From Betaproteobacteria bacterium (lineage in GTDB: Bacteria; Pseudomonadota; Gammaproteobacteria; Burkholderiales; SG8-39), in contig VBCM01000137.1 of NCBI GenBank assembly GCA_005883675.1, forward strand, positions 1 to 35,432: DNA of 35,432 nt, given 5' to 3'. The position numbers and the translations under genes were made by a program. The notes beneath the pieces were generated by a model. The model did no database searches. It was not told where the DNA came from and saw only the letters and a program-made list of their open reading frames with translations. Below, piece by piece: positions 31,537 to 35,432 of this stretch (its first letter is position 1; each line of letters opens with the position of its first letter).

Positions 31537-32961
31537 TCATTTCATGTAGCTCGGCAGCAGCGTCGAGATGATCGGAAACGCCGTGAGGATGGCGAGGCGC
31601 ACGCAGTCGATGACGACGAACGGCATCACGCCACGAAAGATGGTGCGGGTCGGCACCTGCGGCAGCAGCGTGTTCAGCACGAAGAGGTTCATGCCCACCG
31701 GCGGGCTGATGAGGCCGATCTCGACCACCACCACGATGAGAATGCCGAACCACACGGGATCGAGGCCCATGTGCACGATCAGCGGGAAAAAGAGCGGGAC
31801 CGTGAGAAGGATCATGGAGAGTTCCTCCATCGCCGTGCCGAGCACCACGTAGATCACCATGATCGCCGCGACCACCATCAGCGGATGCACCTCGAAGCGC
31901 GAGACGAAGGCCTTGAGGTCCGCGGGCATCGTGGTGATGTTGACGAACTCGGCGAACATCAGCGCGCCGATCAGGATGAGGAACAGCATCGAGGTGGTGC
32001 GCGCGCTTTCCAGCAGCGCCTCGTAGAGCTCGCGCCAGCCGAGCGCGCGGCGCGCGAGCGCGAACACCATGGCGCCGAAGGCGCCGACGCCGGCGCCTTC
32101 GACCGCGGTGAAGACGCCGCCGTAGATGCCGCCCATGACGAGCACGAAAAGCGCGATGACGCTCGAGACGCCCTTGTAGATGAGCGACATGATGAAGACC
32201 ACGAAGGCGCCGATCACCGCGGCGTCGTCGCTCGCCACCCAGCCCGAGTGCACCGCGAGCCAGATCGCCACGCCGACCGCGGCGAACCATTGCAGCCCCG
32301 CCACCGTCGCCCAGCGGCTGCGCCAGCTCGTGCGCTCGCCGCGCGGGCCGGCGCGCGGATCGCGCCAGGTGACGTACTGGACCATGAGGCAGAGGAGCAC
32401 GGTGGCGAGGATGCCGGGCAGCACGCCGGCGGCGAAGAGTTTTCCGATATTGGTCTCGGTCATGATGCCGTAGATCACCATGATGGTGGAGGGCGGAATC
32501 AGGATGCCGAGCGTGCCGCCGGCGGCGATCGCGCCGGTGGAGAGGTAATCGGCGTAGCCGAACTTCTTCATCGACGGATAGGCCACCTTGGCGAAGGTCG
32601 CCGCGGTGGCGATGGACGAGCCGCAGATCGCGCCGAAGCCCGCGCAGCCGATGATGGTCGCCATGGCGAGGCCGCCGCGCCGATGGCCAATGAACGAATA
32701 CGCGGCGCGGAAGAGCTCCTGCGACATGCCGGCGCGCGTCACGAAGTTGCCCATCAGGATGAAGAGCGGCACGACCGAGAGCGTGTAGTTGCGCCCCGTC
32801 TCGAAGACCTTGGTCTGCGCCATGGCGAGCGCGCCCCCCCAGCTCCAGTCGCGCATATAGGCATAGCCGATGACGCCGACCACGGCCATGGCGAGGGCGA
32901 TCGGGATGCGCAGGAACGCGAGCAGCATCATCGCGGCGAGGCCGATGAGCGCTTCGCTCAT
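31537..32961 (-). CDS. dctM: TRAP transporter large permease (DctM)
   Basis: A 474-residue membrane protein with many hydrophobic segments: LIGLAAMMLLAFLRIPIALA at the N-terminus, GCAGFGAICGSSIATAATFAK, GGTLGILIPPSTIMVIYG and LISPPVGMNLFVLN near the end. These are the large subunit blocks of TRAP (DctM) permeases, which move carboxylates with sodium ions in the inner membrane. Longer than the usual 425-440 by a middle insertion (roughly residues 205-275, hydrophilic then hydrophobic), so two extra helices may be present. DctQ ends four bases upstream; the pair forms the permease. Confidence 0.95.
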   Translation of the reverse strand: MSEALIGLAAMMLLAFLRIPIALAMAVVGVIGYAYMRDWSWGGALAMAQTKVFETGRNYTLSVVPLFILMGNFVTRAGMSQELFRAAYSFIGHRRGGLAMATIIGCAGFGAICGSSIATAATFAKVAYPSMKKFGYADYLSTGAIAAGGTLGILIPPSTIMVIYGIMTETNIGKLFAAGVLPGILATVLLCLMVQYVTWRDPRAGPRGERTSWRSRWATVAGLQWFAAVGVAIWLAVHSGWVASDDAAVIGAFVVFIMSLIYKGVSSVIALFVLVMGGIYGGVFTAVEGAGVGAFGAMVFALARRALGWRELYEALLESARTTSMLFLILIGALMFAEFVNITTMPADLKAFVSRFEVHPLMVVAAIMVIYVVLGTAMEELSMILLTVPLFFPLIVHMGLDPVWFGILIVVVVEIGLISPPVGMNLFVLNTLLPQVPTRTIFRGVMPFVVIDCVRLAILTAFPIISTLLPSYMK

Positions 32962-32965
32962 CGGC

Positions 32966-33466
32966 TCAGGTGGTGGCGTGCGAGGCGCGCCGCGTGCCGG
33001 GCACGAACACCTTGAAGACGTGCACCGCCGCGGTGAGGGCGATCATTGCCGCCATGAAATAGACGAACGGGCCGACCGCGACCCGCAGCACGTCGGTGGT
33101 GTCGCCGTAGGCGGCGATGCGGCCGGCCTTGATCAGCATCTGCCAGGTAAGGAAGAAGAACATCGCCGCGACGAGCGCGTGGACGATGCGCACGAGCGCG
33201 TCGAGCGCGCGCGGTGGCAGCATGCGGTCGATGAAGTCCATCGTGACGTGCTCGTCGCCGTGCGATACCAGCGGCAGCCCGGCGAAGATCAGCACGAGCA
33301 GCGTCAGCTCGGTGAGCTCGAAGCCGCCGCGGATCGGGCTGTTGAAGAGATAACGCGCCACCACGTCGACGAACGTGAGGCACATCATGGCGAAGAGGAG
33401 CGCGGAAGCGGCGATGCCGAGGACCGCGTCGGCCCGCCGCTCCCAGCGGCGTTCAGGCTCGGGCAC
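32966..33466 (-). CDS. dctQ: TRAP transporter small permease (DctQ)
   Basis: A 166-residue membrane protein with four hydrophobic segments starting near LGIAASALLFAMMCLTFVDV. VVARYLFNSPIRGGFELTE is the DctQ signature, and HGDEHVTMDFI a second one. It stabilises the large permease and helps dock the binding protein. The start is a GTG at 33466 with no ribosome binding site; TAGACT is 6 nt upstream, so the permease pair may have its own leaderless transcript distinct from dctP. Confidence 0.93.
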   Translation of the reverse strand: MPEPERRWERRADAVLGIAASALLFAMMCLTFVDVVARYLFNSPIRGGFELTELTLLVLIFAGLPLVSHGDEHVTMDFIDRMLPPRALDALVRIVHALVAAMFFFLTWQMLIKAGRIAAYGDTTDVLRVAVGPFVYFMAAMIALTAAVHVFKVFVPGTRRASHATT

Positions 33467-33472
33467 GCGCGG

Positions 33473-33478
33473 AGTCTA
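33473..33478 (-). promoter_or_regulatory. Probable leaderless -10 element of dctQ
   Basis: Minus-strand TAGACT, then CCGCGC, then the GTG start. It lies in the 59-bp gap after dctP, downstream of a small hairpin. Confidence 0.5.
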
Positions 33479-33502
33479 GCCGAACGCTGGGAAAGGCCGG
33501 GT

Positions 33503-33516
33503 CCCGCTGGCGCGGG
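33503..33516. terminator. Small hairpin in the dctP-dctQ gap
   Basis: CCCGC and GCGGG pair around a 4-nt loop just after the dctP stop on the minus strand. No U-run follows. It could lower read-through from dctP or protect its 3' end; this is inference from position. Confidence 0.35.
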
Positions 33517-33525
33517 GGCGAAGTC

Positions 33526-34551
33526 CTATTTGCGCTCGGCGGTGATCTTCTTGATCTCGGCGCGAAACTCCTCCAGCACCTTGCGCGCGTCGAGCTTGTA
33601 CTTGTCGCTCGCCTTCTTCACCCAGTCGTCAATGATCGGCTGCGAGCGCTTGTGCACCTCGGCGACGAAGGCAGGATCCGCCTGCACGATCTTCACGTTC
33701 GCCTTCTTCAGCGCCTCGATGCCTTTCTGATCGGCGGCGTCCCAGGACTGGCCGTTCGAGCGCGCCGCGTACTCATAGGAATGCTTGTCGATGATCGCCT
33801 GGTCTTTCTTGGAGAGCTTGTTCCACTTGTCCTCGTTCATGAAGAAGCCGAACGCGGAGCTGTACATGCCGCCGGGGAACACGGTCGCCTGCTGCAGCAC
33901 CGTGTCGAGCTTGAAGGACACGATCGACTCGAAGGGGAAGAAAACGCCGTCGGCGACGCCCGAATTGAGCAGCTCATACGATTCGGGCGCGGGCTTGACG
34001 AAGGCGGACGCGCCGATCGCGTTCGCCACCGCCTCGGCGATGCCGCCGCCGGTGCGGATCTTCAGCCCCCGCACATCGTTGATGCCGTTCACCGGCCGCT
34101 TGGTGAACATCTGGCCCGGCCCGTGCGTCCAGACGCCGAGCAGGTGCACGCCTTTGTATTCGCCGTACTTCTGGAAGTACTTCCAATGCACGCGCGAGTA
34201 GGCGACCGAATTCACTTCGGCGGTGTCCGCGATGCCCGGCAGCTCCGCCATCAGCGGCAGCAGGTGGCGCGCCGGCGTGTAGCTCGCCGTCACATACGAA
34301 AGATCGACGAGATCGTCGCGTACGGCGTCGAACGTTCCCGGCGGCGCGGCCGGCGCCTTGGGCAGGCCCTGGAACTTGACGCGCCCTTCGGTCGCTTTCT
34401 CGACTTGCGCGGCCCAGTTCGCCTGCCAGACCGTGAGGTGATGCGTCGGCGGCACCCAGCTCGAGTAGGTGAGCGTGATTTGCGCGTGCGCCGGCGCGGC
34501 GAGCGCAGCCGTCACGGCGCCGAGCGCCGCAAATGTGCGCAATACAAGCAT
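33526..34551 (-). CDS. dctP: TRAP transporter periplasmic binding protein (DctP)
   Basis: A 341-residue DctP/TRAP solute-binding protein. The signal peptide is MLVLRTFAALGAVTAALAAPAHA, then QITLTYSSWVPPTHHL. GINDVRGLKIRTGGG holds the conserved arginine that contacts the ligand carboxylate, and KPAPESYELLNSGVADGVFFP is the TRAP signature region; the helix MNEDKWNKLSKKDQAIIDKH is also typical. The ligand is probably a carboxylate, unspecified. The ATG at 34551 is preceded by AGGAGGAAT; the track's longer form adds residues before the signal peptide. Its own hairpin and gap separate it from dctQ/dctM, fitting higher expression of the binding protein. Confidence 0.95.
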   Translation of the reverse strand: MLVLRTFAALGAVTAALAAPAHAQITLTYSSWVPPTHHLTVWQANWAAQVEKATEGRVKFQGLPKAPAAPPGTFDAVRDDLVDLSYVTASYTPARHLLPLMAELPGIADTAEVNSVAYSRVHWKYFQKYGEYKGVHLLGVWTHGPGQMFTKRPVNGINDVRGLKIRTGGGIAEAVANAIGASAFVKPAPESYELLNSGVADGVFFPFESIVSFKLDTVLQQATVFPGGMYSSAFGFFMNEDKWNKLSKKDQAIIDKHSYEYAARSNGQSWDAADQKGIEALKKANVKIVQADPAFVAEVHKRSQPIIDDWVKKASDKYKLDARKVLEEFRAEIKKITAERK

Positions 34552-34612
34552 GGTGATTCCTCCTCGGCGCGTAATCATAAATGCTTTGGGCGCCGCGCGT
34601 GCGCGAGTTCCA

Positions 34613-34641
34613 TTGTCTTTCCATTTTGGTTTGGATACGAT
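34613..34641 (+). promoter_or_regulatory. Promoter of the HU-family gene
   Basis: TTGTCT and TACGAT are separated by 17 bp, four of six matches each, about 40 nt before the start, followed by an AGAGGAGG ribosome binding site. It is the clearest full sigma-70-type promoter in the window. Confidence 0.55.
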
Positions 34642-34678
34642 GACTCAAGCCGAAAGCAAAGCAAGCGGAGAGGAGGCG

Positions 34679-34969
34679 ATGGGACACGTCGTCACGAAGT
34701 CTGATCTCGTGCAGGTCGCAGCGAAGGCGGGGAACCTGAGCAGGGCGGCGGCGGGCGAAGCGGTGAACGCCGTGTTCGATGCGATCGTCGAGAACGTCGC
34801 CAAAGGCAAGCGCGTCACCGTGGTCGGCTTCGGCACGTTCCTGCCGCGCAAGCGCAAGGCGCGCTCGGGCAGGAGTCCCGTCAACGGCAAGGAGATCAGG
34901 ATCAGCGCGAAGACGCTCCCCGCTTTCGCCGCCGGCCAGGGCTTCAAGCAAGCGGTCGACAAGACGTAA
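34679..34969 (+). CDS. HU/IHF-family DNA-binding protein
   Basis: A 96-residue histone-like protein. MGHVVTKSDLVQVAAKAGNL begins the helical dimerisation region, and VGFGTFLPRKRKARSGRSPV is the HU beta-arm with its arginines; GKEIRISAKTLPAFAAGQGFK closes the fold. HU dimers bind and bend DNA. The usual RNP tip of the arm reads RSP, so kinking may be altered. The ATG at 34679 is chosen for AGAGGAGG directly upstream; a 14-residue longer form from 34640 is possible but falls in the promoter's -10. Confidence 0.93.
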   Translation: MGHVVTKSDLVQVAAKAGNLSRAAAGEAVNAVFDAIVENVAKGKRVTVVGFGTFLPRKRKARSGRSPVNGKEIRISAKTLPAFAAGQGFKQAVDKT

Positions 34970-35003
34970 CGGTTCGCTTTCCAGCTCGTTGTTTTAGCGG
35001 GGA

Positions 35004-35032
35004 TTGCAAAGCCGGGCAGTGCTTGGCAGAAT
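35004..35032 (+). promoter_or_regulatory. Putative promoter of the HNH endonuclease gene
   Basis: TTGCAA and CAGAAT are 17 bp apart, each matching four consensus bases. Initiation would be near 35039, leaving a leader of roughly 15 bases without a ribosome binding site. The -10 lies inside an inverted repeat. Confidence 0.4.
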
Positions 35033-35054
35033 CGCAAAGCACGATTCTTGCCAA
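35023..35054. repeat. Imperfect inverted repeat spanning -10 to start codon of the HNH gene
   Basis: TTGGCAGAATCG and CGATTCTTGCCAA are complementary with one bulged base, around a 7-nt loop. It runs from the putative -10 to the A of the ATG. It could be an operator that blocks the promoter, or an RNA hairpin at the start codon. Confidence 0.55.
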
Positions 35055-35432
35055 TGGATAGCCCGCTCATACTGTCACTGGACGCGCACGGCGTCCCGCA
35101 TCGCTGGATCAGCTGGCAGCAGGCGTGCTTCTACTACGCGAAGAACCTGATCGCGTGGACGCTCGGCGACAGCACCTTCACTTACTACGGCGGCATCTGC
35201 CGCGCCACCGGCGAGCGCTCGAGCATCACCGCGCATTCGATCATCGCCATCAAGGGCAAGGCGCTGGCGGCGAAAGGCTTCAACCAGGTGCCGCCGCTCA
35301 ATAACCGCGAGCTCTTCCGCCGCGACCGCCACATGTGCGCCTACTGCGGCGGCGAGTTCAGCTACTTCCGCCTGACGCGCGATCACATCACGCCGCTCTC
35401 GCGCGGCGGGCGCGACATGTGGATGAACGTGG
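35054..35432 (+). CDS. HNH endonuclease (3' end beyond window)
   Basis: Read by hand; the ORF track omits it because no stop falls within the window. From the ATG at 35054 about 126 codons are open. The N-terminal part (MDSPLILSLDAHGVPHRWIS) is followed near residue 95 by the zinc-finger and HNH block RDRHMCAYCGGEF, then TRDHITPLSRGGRDMWMNV, with the first CxxC zinc pair and the DH of the catalytic motif. A second CxxC should lie beyond the edge. Such HNH proteins (about 180-200 aa) are common housekeeping-like genes of betaproteobacteria with unknown target; a restriction or homing role is not supported by the neighbours. Confidence 0.9.
   Translation, partial: MDSPLILSLDAHGVPHRWISWQQACFYYAKNLIAWTLGDSTFTYYGGICRATGERSSITAHSIIAIKGKALAAKGFNQVPPLNNRELFRRDRHMCAYCGGEFSYFRLTRDHITPLSRGGRDMWMNV

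Noticed and set aside
1-35432. CRISPR arrays, insertion sequences, phage genes
   Set aside because: No spaced direct repeats, transposase-like reading frames or terminal inverted repeats were seen on reading both strands.

Overview
The window looks like chromosomal DNA of a soil- or water-type betaproteobacterium, probably order Burkholderiales. The grounds are the high G+C content, four Bug-family (TctC-like) periplasmic binding proteins, a TRAP transporter, and many small catabolic operons. There is no integrase, transposase, phage gene, CRISPR array or rRNA. The only RNA gene seen is tRNA-Arg(ACG).

Layout, left to right. (1) 1-4334, minus strand: a hydantoin-type operon with a cyclic amidase (hydA), an adenylate/guanylate cyclase with a C-terminal PilZ-like domain, a D-carbamoylase-type nitrilase, an ABM monooxygenase and a flavin reductase cut by the window edge. 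(2) 4385-7844: a di-heme cytochrome c oxidoreductase, an HTH-only LysR-type protein, an M81 (MlrC-like) metallopeptidase and tRNA-Arg. (3) 7910-9319: a sulfur-relay-like locus with a cytosolic rhodanese divergent from an exported DsrE-family protein and an exported rhodanese. (4) 9357-16376: Bug protein plus serine hydrolase, then a convergent Bug plus MmgE/PrpD pair, then a ThDP enzyme, cupin and small secreted protein. (5) 16378-19322: two tandem orphan ParA-type ATPases and a class III aminotransferase. (6) 19408-26512: an SGNH-like secreted protein, a YdaS-like small HTH protein, a broken alpha/beta hydrolase, a 2-aminomuconate-deaminase/RidA-like protein, a RimK-family ATP-grasp ligase behind a broken C39-peptidase-like gene, a DOMON-like protein, a NamZ/DUF1343 protein, small proteins and a secreted cupin. 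(7) 26502-34551: two Bug proteins, a DenD-like dehydrogenase, an IlvD-family dehydratase, pyrophosphatase, and a DctP/DctQ/DctM TRAP transporter. (8) 34613-35432: an HU-family DNA-binding protein and an HNH endonuclease cut by the right edge.

The main theme is uptake and breakdown of organic acids, amides and related small molecules: binding proteins sit beside hydrolases, dehydratases and dehydrogenases. No TctA/TctB membrane partner is present for any of the four Bug proteins, so they must use a transporter elsewhere or act as sensors.

Two window-wide patterns stand out. Several transcription-unit-leading genes without a Shine-Dalgarno sequence carry a TANNNT hexamer 6-7 nt before the start codon, the layout of leaderless mRNAs, whereas most genes for exported proteins have strong Shine-Dalgarno sequences. 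Two genes, and perhaps a third, appear to have lost internal or terminal parts (alpha/beta hydrolase, C39-like peptidase, LysR regulator). No gene-free stretch exceeds 300 bases.
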